The notes beneath the pieces are model-generated. The model was not told the DNA's origin, did not search any database, and was given only the letters and a program-made list of their open reading frames with translations. Both the position numbers and the translations under genes were made by a program. A stretch of DNA of 64,000 nucleotides from Isoetes taiwanensis (lineage: Eukaryota; Streptophyta; Lycopodiopsida; Isoetales; Isoetaceae): the NCBI GenBank assembly GCA_021234155.1, contig JAJEKV010000022.1, positions 9,054,934 through 9,118,933 on the forward strand. Reading direction: 5' to 3'. Below are positions 23,901 through 36,300 of this stretch, one piece after another (the stretch's first letter is position 1; each line of letters starts with the position of its first letter).

Positions 23901-26250
23901 AAAATGCCACATAGCGAGTGAGCAACTGCGCCAAAGCGAAAGTGGACCTGGCCGTCATCCCACTCCGCGTGGCGGGCTACTTCTGAGGGGCGAAGCCGCA
24001 GACATCGTCGTCGAGGGGTCAAGTCGCATGGGCTGCTCTACTCCTGTCCGTGCATTGAAATTCCAAGAAGGACGACCCTACCCAACTGCCGATCTTTGGC
24101 CAGTATGTCATCATATAGATCGACACGGTCCATCCTATCCGTGACGGGTGGTCGCGATAGAAGGTGCCGGCTCGCTGCGAGGGAAATAACAGCGCCGAAA
24201 AAAAGAGGGTTGCCACCGGTATTATGCACACGCAACCCGGCACCGGCTGTGTCCGTCATTCTTCCGAGGGTAACCGAATGTGCCAAGGTTGTCCCAGAGT
24301 AGCAAGCCACTCCACCATGACCCCGCTGTCTGCATGTGTATTGAAGACCGAAATGTTGGTAACCCCAAGAAATCGTAGCCTCTCAGGCTCAAAGATGCTC
24401 CCATGTCTCCATGAGGAAGATGAGATCCATACCGCCGCCACGGAGTTCCGATCGTCCCCCTTCTCGCCAAGGGAAGCCTCGACAATTCCATGAGACCACC
24501 CCGAGGCACAATTCCTATTTGTCGCCAGGGATGGTATGCGCAAACGAAGTCAGCGGGGAGGATGGGAAGCGAGGTCGAAAGCGGAGAAGTAGATGGAGCG
24601 GAGGCAAAGATGTGGTCAGAGGGCGCAATAACAGGGAGCAGGAGAAGGGGGCCGCGGGTAGTAGAAGCTGTATGTGGCCGCCAGTACCGGGTTGGGGCGG
24701 CGGGCCGGGCAGCAGCAGAGTGTCAGTTTAAAATGTGCATCCCCGCCGGAACCAATCCCCGCACCTTCGCTGGCTAACGCTCTGACCGACAAGCCCCGCT
24801 CATGCGCTCCCCGCCGCAGACGGGTGAGGTCCCTGGCCCACGCATGTGGATGTCCCTTTCAACATCCGGCCCGGGCGCAATATGGCATCACGCACTGCAT
24901 CCGCAACCGCGGAATATGACAATGCGCCACGTCCCGGGCGCCGAGCCCCATGCCGGCTGCTCGAGAAATGTGAATCGCCTCGTGAATGTCATCCGATCGA
25001 GAATGTGTGTTCTGGATGTTGTGGGCTAGACTCTCCCCGCCGCTCGCATGCCTCGACTACCGACATTGTGACCCTCCGCCAAGGCCTCGAGTTCTCCGCT
25101 ACAACGGCCCCAAGGTGGGCGGGCCGGTCCCGTGGCCGGGGTGGTGGTGGTGGCTGGGATGGCGTGGAGTGACCGGAGTGTGGCCGGGATGGCGGGAGTG
25201 GTGGGGAGAGCGGGCAGTCTTGGGGCGTGGCTGCCGGCGTGGGAGGTGTGGGCGGATAGCGGTCCCAGCCGCCGCTTCGCCCCTCGTGTGAAGTCGGGAG
25301 CACAGCTCTTTGCAGCCTCGGGCCGCCGCTTGGCCATCTCCTCGCCGCACCGCCGCAAATGACTATGAACCTCGATAGGGAGACTGGCTCATGCTCAGGA
25401 TGGTTGCCCGCAAACCCCGGAGCTCCGTGCTCTGAGTAGCGAGCGCGTGCTCGAGCCCCCAAGACACGGGCGCCGAGGGCCGGGCTTGGCTGTTCCGACA
25501 TCTTACTCAAGATCCCGGGTTCCGGGTCGGGCCCGCGCAAGAGCAACCAGGTTCTCGCGGCCATGGTGGTGGCTGCCTCTTACCTCCGGCGGCCGGTGAC
25601 GCCGTGACCATCATCGCCCCGCATTGCGGCAGCTCCCTCTCCGTGTCATGGTGTCGAGTGATGAACCGCGAGTCTGGGGCGGCCCGCATGTCGGCGACCT
25701 CTGCACGGCCTGCGGCTCGAGAAGTGTGCAAGGCCAAGGCCATCTTCCACATGCGCCGCGGCGGGTCTCCAAGCCTGCGGATACGGTTCTTTCGACCCGA
25801 TTTGCCTTTTGAGCACATGGGATGCCGAGGACTCCATCTCCACCGCCATGCCAGCCGGGGGCAACCGTTAGCCTCAATAACGAGCTTGTTAGCCTCCATT
25901 CCCGCTTTGGCGGTGGCTCCAATTCTCCGGGCCGGGGAGTTCCTATGTGGTAGAAAGCAATTAATCCCTTCGGCCGGGCTGGCCTCGCTGAGGGGGCCTT
26001 AGCCTTAGCCCGAGCCTCCTTCTTCATGGAGGATGACTCTCCCCTGTCCATGATGGCTGATCGGGACCGTTTGTGCGGCGGGCCCTCGCCTTGGGTTTCC
26101 CAGGCCGGCCCATCTTCTGTGGCCATGACTCCCAAAGTTTGAGGGGTCTCTGGCTGCGGAAAGGGTGCCTAGAATTGAATTTGGGGACTCAAGAACGCGG
26201 GCAGAGCACCTTTTGGGCTAGTCAACGGAAACCCTAAGTGGTGGGCAGAG
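20971..26250 (-). mobile_element. LINE family 1, near full-length decayed copy A
   Basis: GC- and CpG-rich block in an AT-rich neighbourhood. On the minus strand: ORF1-like region (about 26130-25100); endonuclease pieces about 24500-23640 (LRGYDFLG; a frameshifted LLG..FNARTG near 24050; SDH..LYLDL near 23700); RT core about 22700-22300 (frameshifted FVD..AFD near 22680 and LIY..DDVGLAG near 22390; then MRVNLAKT and YKYLGVEF); C-terminal part to about 21200. The 3' end has the family hairpin (complement of 21055-21110), the box GGGTCCCATAGACCGATTGG (complement of 21010-21029), CGTGGACGATAAAAG and a (TTCC)n tail at 20971-20989. Many frameshifts mean it is dead. The 5' boundary is approximate, and no UTR monomers are seen at that end. 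Confidence 0.85.
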
Positions 26251-26756
26251 CAATCAACTAAAAAATTATACAGTCCTAGTATATATTAGTAGATAGGAAA
26301 AAACTTGTGCCGATGTTGCTACAAATGTGTTGGAATAGGACCCCAATGATGTAGTTTACTATTGATTTCTACTAAAACCATAGCCAAATTTAAAAGCAAC
26401 ATAAACCATTTAGTAATGGAATTTGAACAAAGAAATGCATAGATCAATCCACGTGTTATAGTTAGAGACAAAGTCTTTCCTTCACATTAGATAAACCAAT
26501 GTAGACAAAATGCAGCAATCCCTTGGCCAACCATTGCGGCACTTACTTTATTCCTTGCACATACCTAGAGATTTTTTACGTACAAACCATGTACTAAAAC
26601 TATACCCCATGCTTTTCTTTCATATGCCTTTACATTAGTGTATTTATAATGTTCCCAAATTGCTATAATGTTCAATTTCTTATTCCTTTATTTATAATTT
26701 TCTCACAACGTTCAATTTTATTCCTTTAGTAGAAAGCATCATGTTCCTACACAACA

Positions 26757-28198
26757 TGAATAGAATAGAATAGTTTTTTTAACGTCCACGGAGACCAATA
26801 GGTCATGGGACCCATACAATGGGCTAGTACAATCATTACTACTAGGATTAAAAAACCCCTGCCTCGAAAGGTTTTCAAGGGAAAAACCTTTGCAGTAATG
26901 ATGATACTAGACAAGCGGAGATAATGACTACTGAGGGCTCAGTAATTGCAGACGTTTATCTAGAACCTCAAGTATGTATAATGCCAAGTCATGCACAGAT
27001 GGTGCTCTGAGAAGTTGTGGAAGCGTGGAATGGAATGCTAAGGTCGAAAAAATGATTAGGACTATCTCAAAAGCGGGCAACTTCGAGGAAGAGTATGGCT
27101 TTCATCTTCAATAACACATGGCGGCAGCGAGGCACATAGATAGCGGCCGCTCCCATCTAATTGTCTCAATCCATAGCTTTGTGGGACCCCGTATGCGAAT
27201 TGATGCAATAGCTACAAGCTTGTTCCCGGACAATGAAGCAAGCAAATAAGCTTGGGGCCCTGGTGCCAAGGTGGGATTTATGTGTGCATGATAATGACCA
27301 GCTTTCACTTGGGCCAAAGTAACTGCGTCCCACATCTTTTGAGAAAAACGACCATTGAGATATTGTTGCAAAAGCTCGGGATCGAATCGGCAAGCATCGA
27401 GGCGGTGCTCGGTTTACACACGCCCAACGGGCAAACCATGTAGTGCAATGCTCTTTCCAACATCGTTTCAAATGCTGAGGAGATTCAGCCATGGCAAGTG
27501 CAAGAACAGGATACCTAACATCATCCACGTGGTGCACCTTACAGATATAGTGGAGATGGCGCTTCATGGCCGAGAATGTTGAAGAGGCCAAAAATCTGTC
27601 TCTTGTAAAAAGAATAGCATAAGGCAGATTGTTTTAACTCAGGTCGTTGTAAGTGAGAAAGGACTTTTGCACCCGCTCCAAGCTCTCCCAAGCACTAGCA
27701 CTAATGGCAGGCCCCCACACTTCAGAACCATACAGTAAAACAGGCTCTACCAAAGCCCGAAACAAGTGGGCTTTCCGTGGCCAATCATGAATTTCTAGCG
27801 AAAACAATTGTTTTGCATTACATAGAGTGCTCTCCATCCAGTGACAGCCCGGCTTGGTAATACACTATTCCCAAAGTGTGTTCTTACAGAATTCTACACC
27901 AAGATACTTGTAGCTATCTACAACTTCAACTTTGCGGCTATCATAGTACATAGGGGGAACATTGTGACGAGAAGATTGAACTACCAAAAGCTTGGTCTTT
28001 TGGAGATTAACACGCAGACTGTGTTCTCACAAAACCGTGTAAGAGCATGTAAATGTTCTTTGCATACTAGCAAATGTATGTGCGGAAGTGAAACATCATC
28101 AGCATACATAAGTTGCCTAATGATATAGTGTGCCAAATGTGGACCTCCGCCGCCATGATTATCAAGCCATTCTTCCAATTGATCAATATACAAGCCAA
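26757..28198 (-). mobile_element. LINE family 1, 5'-truncated copy B
   Basis: Minus-strand copy that starts inside the RT (FGLYIDQLEEWLDNHGG, then QLMYADDVS at about 28110-28080). It continues with LFRALVEPVLLYGSEVWGP (27780-27700) and the C-terminal region to about 27100. The 3' module follows: hairpin complement 26845-26890, box complement 26783-26815 and a (TTCTA)n-type tail at 26757-26775. The abrupt 5' end at about 28198 is typical of incomplete reverse transcription. Less GC-rich than copy A. Confidence 0.85.
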
Positions 28199-28515
28199 AG
28201 AGAGATCAAGCACTATTTCATTATTTGTGGACTTTGGATTAGTCCATTTTGTGCCCAAATGTCTATGAAGTGGCTACAGCATGTCGTTTGGGCATATAAG
28301 TGGCTGGTTTTGCAAGAAGTGTATATGAAAATGAATGTGGATCTTGGTCAAGTCAAATTCCATTTTGCACAATTCGTTAGGATCATTAGTAAGTTGTAGA
28401 GCAAATAAGATAATGAATTGAATTAATGTAAAATGAATTGAGCACGAATAGCCAGGAATTTTAAAATAGATTATGCAATTTGATAGTATAAGACAATATA
28501 GAAAAGTTGTCACAA

Positions 28516-28544
28516 TCTCAAATTGGGCGCCCTCCAATTTGAGA
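28516..28544. repeat. perfect 11-bp inverted repeat
   Basis: TCTCAAATTGG (28516-28526) is exactly complementary to CCAATTTGAGA (28534-28544), with the 7-base loop GCGCCCT. It uses the same AAATTGGGC word as the hairpin array at 29463-29700 and lies just beyond the end of the decayed coding block. Confidence 0.8.
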
Positions 28545-28603
28545 ATCCCGATGAAATGAAATCTTACGTGTTGGGCTGCCCCTCCTTCAATTGGGTTTCA
28601 TCA

Positions 28604-30230
28604 TTATCGTTTTTTTGGGCACCATATGTGCTGCAAACTCAAGGAGGCATTTTCCTTTTGTTCTCTTTTTTCTTCCTCTTCTTCATGCTTGTCATCCTTT
28701 TGTTCATCTTGGGTTTCCTCCTCCTCCTCATCCTCTTTGTCGACTTTGTCATCAGCTTCATCACCTTTGCCTGCACTTTCTTCTTTGTCTTGATCCACGA
28801 TACTCCCTCCTTGGCCATCTGAGACGTCTTTTTCCAGGATTTGAGGCACCACTTGCTGCGTAACACTAACATCAACCACATCCTGTGTTGAAACCATACC
28901 CTTGCAGCAAGGGTGTTGATCCTCTCCATTCTTCTCTCAAGAGTCTCTAGATCTTGACCTAGCCCACCCATCCCTGGCATGTACTTGAACTTCTCCAAGG
29001 AGGTTTACTCTACCGAGTTGCAGTGCAAATTGCAAGTTATTTACCTCCTCGATAGAGTAGGGGTGAGGTTATTATTGCGGTATCTCTGGAGTGCTCTTCG
29101 AGGTCCCGGGTTTGATTTTGTGCTGGGACTTTCCGGAGGGCATTCTCTTTTCTCGAGCATGATCTCAAGCTGCTCAAAGAATTGTAGCAGCTTAGTGTGG
29201 AACTTCTACTCTATTTCAAAAGAAAAAGCTTTGTAGCCTTCACATAGTGCAGCCCTGCTAAAAGCTCCGCCCGAAAAGAAGTTCAAGACCTCGCACCCCT
29301 CCAACATAAGCTTTCTTGTGATGTAGGTGCAGATCTTCGCATCAAGTTGGGTGGTAGCAGGACACCCGTCCATGAAGCACCCGGGCTCTTTTCTCTCCAT
29401 GGATGATAGAACCAGCAATCTGAAATATCAAAATAGTTCTGTCATGAAGACGACATGACGACCAAATTGGATAGTCGCCCAACTTCAAAAAATTATTAGG
29501 GTCTAAGCAGATGTTTCCCATGAAGGGGAAATGCATCAAATTGGGCGGTGACCCAATTTCACAAAATTATTAGGGTCTAAGCAGATGTTTCCCATGAAGG
29601 GGAAATGCATCAAATTGGGCAGTCGCCCAATTTGCTGTGCTTGTCTAGCTAAATTTACAAAAGACCATAGCTAGACACATTGGACAGTCGCCCAATTTGG
29701 AAAAAAATGTGAGGGCAGCTTAGTATTATACACATCTAGTTCGCATTTGACATCCAGCGTTTTCTTCAGAACCTCGTCTGCATTATGTAGATAGGAATGT
29801 AGAGATGCATACTCTTGGGGATGATTTAGACTATTGAAGCATAGATCCATCTTCGAAACAACGTCAGCAATAACCTGCATTTTAGAGACGTACATTGTGA
29901 GCACAAGTTCTTGTACTTCCCTCTTTTATTGAGGCGGCTCTCTTGTATGCAGGACCTTGATAGTTGCCTATCCAGACATAGTTGCCTCTGTCTATAGATT
30001 TTATTGCAGAGAGGCATTGATTGAGCTGGTCCGTGGTCATGAAGCCCACAATTCAATACAGTTGCTGGTCGGCCAACACACTGATTTGGTCTAGGAATTT
30101 CTGGTAGTCTTCTCTCATCCACTTAACGTTCCTGAAGTCGCAACCTACTAATCTGGCAGACGTGATTACTGTGTCTATGCGCATTCCCTGAGAACTAACC
30201 TGATGACATCGAAAATGCTTATTTTCCAGG
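28604..30230 (-). pseudogene. decayed gene with a methyltransferase-like motif and acidic tail
   Basis: Read on the minus strand, several blocks look like one protein broken by stops and frameshifts. Block 1, about 30215-29950: SARLVGCDFRNVKWMREDYQ, then GFMTTDQLNQCLSAIKSIDR and NYVWIGNYQGPAYKRAASIK. Block 2, 29904-29671: MYVSKMQVIADVVSKMDL, then HNADEVLKKTLDVKCELDVY. After a hairpin array, block 3, about 29380-29100: MDGCPATTQLDAKICTYITR, then CEVLNFFSGGAFSRAAL. The latter resembles motif I (VLDPFxGxGTT..AA) near the C-terminus of N4/N6-type DNA methylases. Block 4: a helical segment, then an Asp/Glu-rich tail (about 28897-28604). I do not recognise the whole protein. It could be a transposon-borne or host gene remnant; the methyltransferase link rests on one motif. 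Confidence 0.45.
29463..29700. repeat. array of about four hairpin units, period about 74 bp
   Basis: Near-palindromes centred on AGTC or GGTG loops recur at about 29463, 29538, 29611 and 29678. The best is CAAATTGGGC (29611-29620), loop AGTC, GCCCAATTTG (29625-29634). Units 1-3 are separated by a near-identical spacer with GGGTCTAAGCAGATGTTTCC, giving a 74-bp tandem period; unit 4 is diverged. The array sits between two coding blocks of the decayed gene, where an intron or an insertion might be. Confidence 0.75.
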
Positions 30231-32254
30231 TGGGGGTTGCATTATAGGCATTCGTTGACTTTGCAGTATTTTAGACGAAAGAACAATGAAAGTTTGGAGC
30301 TTATTTTCCAGGGAGTTTCTAATTTTTTTGGTTGTTAGATCTGAAATATGAAGATCTTACAGCAAGCATATCATTTTAAATGATGTGGACAACCACATGG
30401 ATAGGCGAGGAAGCCAGGAATTGTTGCAACTCCTTTAAGAAAGCTTGCTTAATATGAAAGTAATGACCAAGAGGCTTAAGTTTATGTCATTATTCCCTTC
30501 AAATTATAACACGTAACTATAATCCGAGTTTTGCAGAGCGGCACTATGGAGTAGAGAGTTGAGATGGCGGCAGGTAATTTTTTGCAATATGTTATGTTTT
30601 TGCTTTAGGATGTTGGACATAACAGAGCTGAGGCGTAAACATCTATTCTTTCCACTAGGCCTAAGATCAGAATAAAAACCAAAGAGATGATAGAACGAAA
30701 AGAATGATCTAGCTTTCTGCAAGTAGTTCCATCCTCTACTACCAAGCCTGCCTCTCGATACCTATCTTTTAGTGAAGGCCGGAGAAGATCTTTGAATCTT
30801 TGCTCTCCCTTCTCTTGTTATTCTCTCTTGAATACAAAATCCAAACCAATTGCATCTCCTGCCCCATAAATACAAAATCTGGATGAAGAAGATCTTTGCA
30901 AAGCAGAGGTGTGGAAATTTAAGCCTTCTAGTCATTATGCCAGGTAATTTTTGAACATGAAGAAGACTGATTAGAAAAAAATGAATACTTGATCTGCATC
31001 ACAGCATATAGGTTTCTCTGAGACTCGATAAAGATATAAGGTCTTACCTTGAGGCTAGAATTTAGATTCAAGTCAACGATTATCATTGATACAAGGCGGA
31101 CATTTTTACAATAGTCTTTTAAACTCTATGATTTCAAAGGATAAAGCGATGATAGATTACAACTATCAAAGATTGATCTATGTCAAACTTTAGATTGATA
31201 AGATGGTGAAAGGATTGACTGTAACTAATGTTTGACGTAGATGGCCTAGGTCATGCCCATCCCTTTCTTCCATCCTCCCCTCTCCCCCTCCCCAAGCGTG
31301 AGAAAGAGCAGGATACATCAAGAGAATATAATGCTAAAAGCCTAGCAGAAACAATGGTCCACGAATAAACAGAGCCAACCATGAATACTTAAAGCTCGTA
31401 TGTGTTGTGCTATTTGGGGCATTTAATAGACTCATCATAATCGACATGTTCTCTCACAGTTAATTCATCATCAATAGACATCATGTTATTATAGCATAAA
31501 TATTAGAGGGGGAGACGATACTCGAGCCATCATCTTTGTATCAAAAGTATGCTTCTAACTGACAGTCCTCCATGGTTTATTACCACGACTCCTTCGAATA
31601 TCAATATTATTTGCCATTGAACATGGTCTCATCAAAACCATGGATGCTCTCAGAAGCTTTTACACAATCAAGAGCAAACAATGGAAGAAGGAGCATGGGT
31701 CACAATAGGAGCACTTGTGGCATAAGATGAAATCTGCTACTATTACTAAACAGGCAAAGGATCAGGAACTAAAGGTTGAACCTGAGTAGAATGTCGTTGA
31801 TCCTTTGTATGAGCATGAAGTTAGATATCTCGGCGCAAGAAAGCAAAAAACTCATCTTAATAAAGGAGCCAATTCTGGACCATTCAACAGTTTGAGGCCC
31901 AACATCTTATACAACAAGCCACTCTTCGCCATTATATAATATGACAATGGATTCTTGGATGTCCTTTGTCTCAAAATTTAAGGTGTTGCTCAGACACCAC
32001 CATCTGGCCACATGTATGATGAGAGATGAAATGAGAGATGGGAGATGACGAGAGATAGGGGAGAGATAATTTTTTTACTCTTCCCCTGAGAGACGAATTG
32101 CCCTTAACCACAAATAGGGTCATTTTATTGTGTATTAGCTGTTAAGGAAAAAGCTCCCAAAAAAAGTCCGGTCTGTCACGCATCCCTGCTTCAACCTTCG
32201 ATTGTTCTTTGAGGTGCGAAAAGCAACTGAAAAAGCATTGAATCTAAGAAAGCA
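30231..32254. other. no recognisable gene
   Basis: Only short open frames on both strands and no repeats that I could recognise. The right end carries the left copy of the target-site duplication described in the next entry (TCTAAGAAAGCA, 32243-32254). Confidence 0.5.
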
Positions 32255-32918
32255 GGAAAATGATCTTTTGGGGGGAGGGGCGATAACGGGCCAGCGATGG
32301 CGGCCGCCTTAAGGAAGTCACATTAGGCAGGGGCTTTGGCCCTTGCCGGAATCCTTGCAGACATCAGACAAGCTTACAGCCTGCTGGAAGTGCTTGATGG
32401 CAGCGGTTTGGGATGCACCTGGCAACCCCCTTTTTTTTTCCCTGTCTTCAGCATATGGATCGTGAAGGTTCTAGCTTCTCAAATAAGATGGGCAGTATTG
32501 CATGGGAACATCAACTGGACATCAATAATGGCCTTTGCAGCTATAGTATTTGTATATGCAAGAAGAAGGTTGCTGTCTTATCCATTTATGGAGAGCCTCA
32601 TACATGAATATCCTTAGGAGGGCACTTCATTGCTTGTACGTGGACATCTCTAAATGGAAAGATACCCTATAGTATTGTATCATGCATAAGAAGAGGCGAG
32701 CAGAAGATCACTATAGGCCTTTTGATAGTCCTTTGTTTGAGTCCATTCTCATTAAGAAAGCAAGAAAATAGCTTAGATTTGTACCTAGGCTTCCTCGCCC
32801 TTCTTCTCTCTTCTCTGATCTGATGTCTGATTGTGGGCACTCCCCTTTGCTTGATCAAGGTACTAGGTCGGCTCCATCTTGAATGGAGGGGACTACATGT
32901 ATCGGGTTCATGCTTAGG

Positions 32919-33300
32919 GCTTAGGGGTTTTTGCGGCAGAATTTTGATCGGTCATATCTCTCATATCCGGTGTCAGATTTTCATGTGCTTGGGCTTGTTC
33001 GAAAGCTGGTTCAGAGATCTTTCCAACGGTGTATGGTACCTGCATGCTTGGCTTTGTTTCTGTGTTCAAATTGGCACTTTTCCGGGCTGTGTGCTAGGGT
33101 TTCTGTGGCAACCGGTAGACACTTCGACGGACTGTATCTCTCACATCCAATGTCAGATTTTCATGTGCTTCGGCTTGTTGGAAAGCTGGTTCAGAGAGCT
33201 TTCCAACGTTGTATGATACCTGCATACTTGTCTTTGTTTCAGTGCTCAAATCTGCACTTTTCCGGGCTGTGTGCTAGGGTTTTGGTGGCAGCCGGTACAC
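32919..33300 (+). repeat. tandem 5' UTR monomers of a LINE (174 and 180 bp)
   Basis: Units start at 32919 (GCTTAGGGG), 33093 (GCTAGGGTTTCTGTGGCA) and 33273 (third, partial). Each full unit contains CAGATTTTCATGTGCTT, the hairpin GGAAAGCTGGTTCAGAGAGC plus TTTCC (first copy slightly altered) and CTTTTCCGGGCTGTGTGCTA. The complement of 52840-52960, at the 5' end of a family 2 LINE, has the same order (CTAGGGTTTCTG, CATGTACTTGGGCTCG, GAAAGCTGGTTCTG). This places the units as LINE 5' UTR or promoter modules, comparable in layout to mouse L1 monomers. Frames running through both copies are not genes. Confidence 0.75.
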
Positions 33301-36300
33301 ACTAGATATCCAGGAGTCTATTAGCCACTTTCCTTTTTGCCCCCTTTCAGCCCCTTTGCTCCCAACCCTAATTTGGGCAGTCAGAGCATACAAATTAATG
33401 TTGAGCTAGGCTCCAACATCTACCTAACATTGCCATAGCCCAACCAATCGCCTCTTTGCCTTGCCTAGCCCAGCCACACCGCCACCGACACTGCCTAGCC
33501 CCTCGCGGACACGATAAGCCCCCGCCATAGCCTACCTAAACCCTGTTTGACCCGCCATGGCCCAAGTCATACCCCCCAAGCCATGGCCACAGACGCGGTC
33601 CGTGTGTGGACCCACACTTGGTTGGTGAGCTACCTCGGACCACAAAGAACCCATCCCGGAAGGCCCAAACACACCAACCACCGGGTTGACCCCACGCAGG
33701 CCGAGCCCTTCCTCGGGAAGACCATGAAGCGGGCCACCAAGGAAAGGCCTCTCGCAGAGGGAGAGACGCCTTCCATGAAGAGGGGAGGCCTGCCAAGGCC
33801 CGGCCGACCCGACAGTGCCATACAGCAATCCGGGCCGAACCTTGGAGCCGCGATCCAGCGAGGGTTGAGGCCAACAAGGCACGCCTTTGCAAGCCTCCCC
33901 CCGAGGAGGTGGAGAACATAACATCTCTGGATGTTGCGCAGTGCATCCGTGCCGTAAAAACCACGTAATCACGTAATTGGAGGATCGCTGCGACGACAAA
34001 GTAGATGATAGCATCCGCTTGCTACAATTAGAAAGACAAAGAATACGGCAGGAGCCAGAGAGCTGCGATATGAGGGGCGGTAGACACCGCGGTTGGCAGC
34101 TATGGAAGCCGGGACGCAGATGTGAACCGGGTAGAGCAGAGACACCGTAAGAACTCGCCTCCTGGATCCGTGCCGAGGTTGAGGAGGCTAAGGCCACGAC
34201 GAGGAGCACAGCGCCTCCCCGTAAGAGGTTGAGGAGGCCGCCACCGTGGAGACAAGGAGTCCCAGCCGCTTTGGAAGCTAGCCAGTAACCGAGGGCTCTT
34301 CGGAGTAAGGATTTAGCACGCAGACGGGGAGCTACGGGAGGCCCGGGCAGCCGTTGCCCAAAGAAGGCAAGGGCCTCCATGCCGGTGGCACATGAGCAAC
34401 TCCGCCATTGCACGGGGAGATGGCAAGACATGACAACGCCCCGCAGAGCCGAGCTCGGACGGGAGAACGTAAAACCACAAAGCAAAGAACACACCAACCC
34501 CGAACCCACCAACCTGCATGGCGTCAACCCGAACACCGGTGCGGACACATCGATCACGCCGGACGCCACCACCCCGGCCCGGCCATGGCCCTATGCCTCA
34601 CCCACCTCAACCAACACCTAGTGCGCCCCCGGGCGAACTCCGTGAACGAGACGCTTGGAGCCACAATGTGGTAGTGCGAGGCCCGGCCCGGAGGAGTCTC
34701 GGGGAGAACATCTCACTTCCCGAGCTCGCACCACGGATCTTGGACGGATGATGTTCCCAAGCACCGCGGACCATTGTAAAGGCGAAGTCGTCATGGAATT
34801 CAACACCACGACGCCCAGGGTGGTCATCTTCACAGTTGAGAGCGTGCCAGAGCGGGTGGCCATCCTGCGTCAGGGCCGGAAGTTGAAGGGGACGGCTCTG
34901 TACGTTGACTGGGACTTGACCCCAGCACAGCAAGAGACCCGAAGGCATGAGCTGGCCAAAGTCAGGGACTGCTGCAGACATGGAGGGGCAGCGGGGCAGG
35001 TCCGGGAAGGATGCGGGAATTCAGGCAGCCAAACAGGGATGCAGGCACTCCGGCCCCTCGAGTCCCCTCTGAGGGGGCCCCAGCGGCACAGGCATCCACA
35101 TCTTCCACTCCCCCTGGGACCACCACTACCACCGGACTGGTGGCGATACCGCCACTAAATAGGGATCGTGCCTGGCGTGGTATCCTGGAATTGCCGTGGC
35201 TTCCCATGGCAGAAGGGGGACAGTCTCAATTCCGTCGCCATGGACATGGACCTTATCTTCCTCATGGAAACATGGGAACATGCTGGTCACAGGCTACCGA
35301 TTTGCCAGATACCCGGCTAATTCGCCTTCAATGAGTGCACCGAAATGAGGACACGGAAGGAATTGCGTGTTACTACGGGCGGCCTTGGCCCAATCGGCCT
35401 CCCCCGCGGCAAGGCGCAGGTGCACAACATACTGTGGGTAAACGAAAGTGCGTAACGGCGATGGCAGCCCTCTCTTTGTGGCGGCTTGCTACTTCCCACA
35501 TCCGAGAGCAACTTTTACCACACGCACTTGGATGTGGATTGTGGGGAGCCCTATGTCGATCTATATGATGACATCTGGCAAGCATGCATAACAATTGGGC
35601 AAGGTCATGTTGCTTGGAGATTTCAATGCGCGCACAGGGGCAGAGCAGATCCCAAAATTCGCACCTCTAACTGAGGATGTGTTGCAAATGAACCCCGCAG
35701 AGATGGTTTGGCCAAGGGCGTCAGATGACAGCCAGGTGACGGTATGGCCGGCAGCTGCTGTTGCTGGGCAGTATCTTTGACCTGGTCATTTGCAATGGGC
35801 TAGCACAGTGGCCGTCCTCCAGCCGCTTCACTGGTAGACAGGAGAACCAGGGGGCTAGCAGACGAGCAATGCCTACACTTGATCACTCGCTTCAGTGTCG
35901 GGACAGGTGGCCGGGACGAGGAAGTAGACTCCGACCATCAACCCCTGTTCTTGCAGATAGATTGGCAGGCCAACCGAACACCCATTGTCCCAACACCCCA
36001 TGTACCATGGTTGCGTCTGGACTATGATCATGCGGCGGTCTATGCGAGGATGCTTGAGCATGAGCTGCCGGGAGTGCTGCAGCTCCCCACACTTCAACAA
36101 CAGATGGCCCAGGTGAACCAGCTCTCTTCGAGGGTAGGGGGGACGATGCTTTGGGAGAGGCCGCTCGGCGATCCACGGGGGCTGCAACCACCTTCCCCGC
36201 AATCACCGGGTTTGATGGACCTAATGCCGGGGAGTTGAAACGATGGCTTCGCCAAGTCTTTGGACCCCACCATTCGCGACGCAGGCCGCCGTCCGGTCAA

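Noticed and set aside
21264-25900. Numerous long + strand frames in the GC-rich block
   Set aside because: They are antisense shadows of a minus-strand LINE whose RT and endonuclease motifs read on the other strand.
32833-33305. Two overlapping frames with an internal 60-residue repeat
   Set aside because: The repeat is the 180-bp LINE 5' UTR monomer; 180 is divisible by three, so both frames stay open by chance.
33532-34572. 346-residue minus-strand open frame
   Set aside because: It lies opposite a plus-strand LINE ORF1 region, has no recognisable domain, and its length is explained by high GC content.
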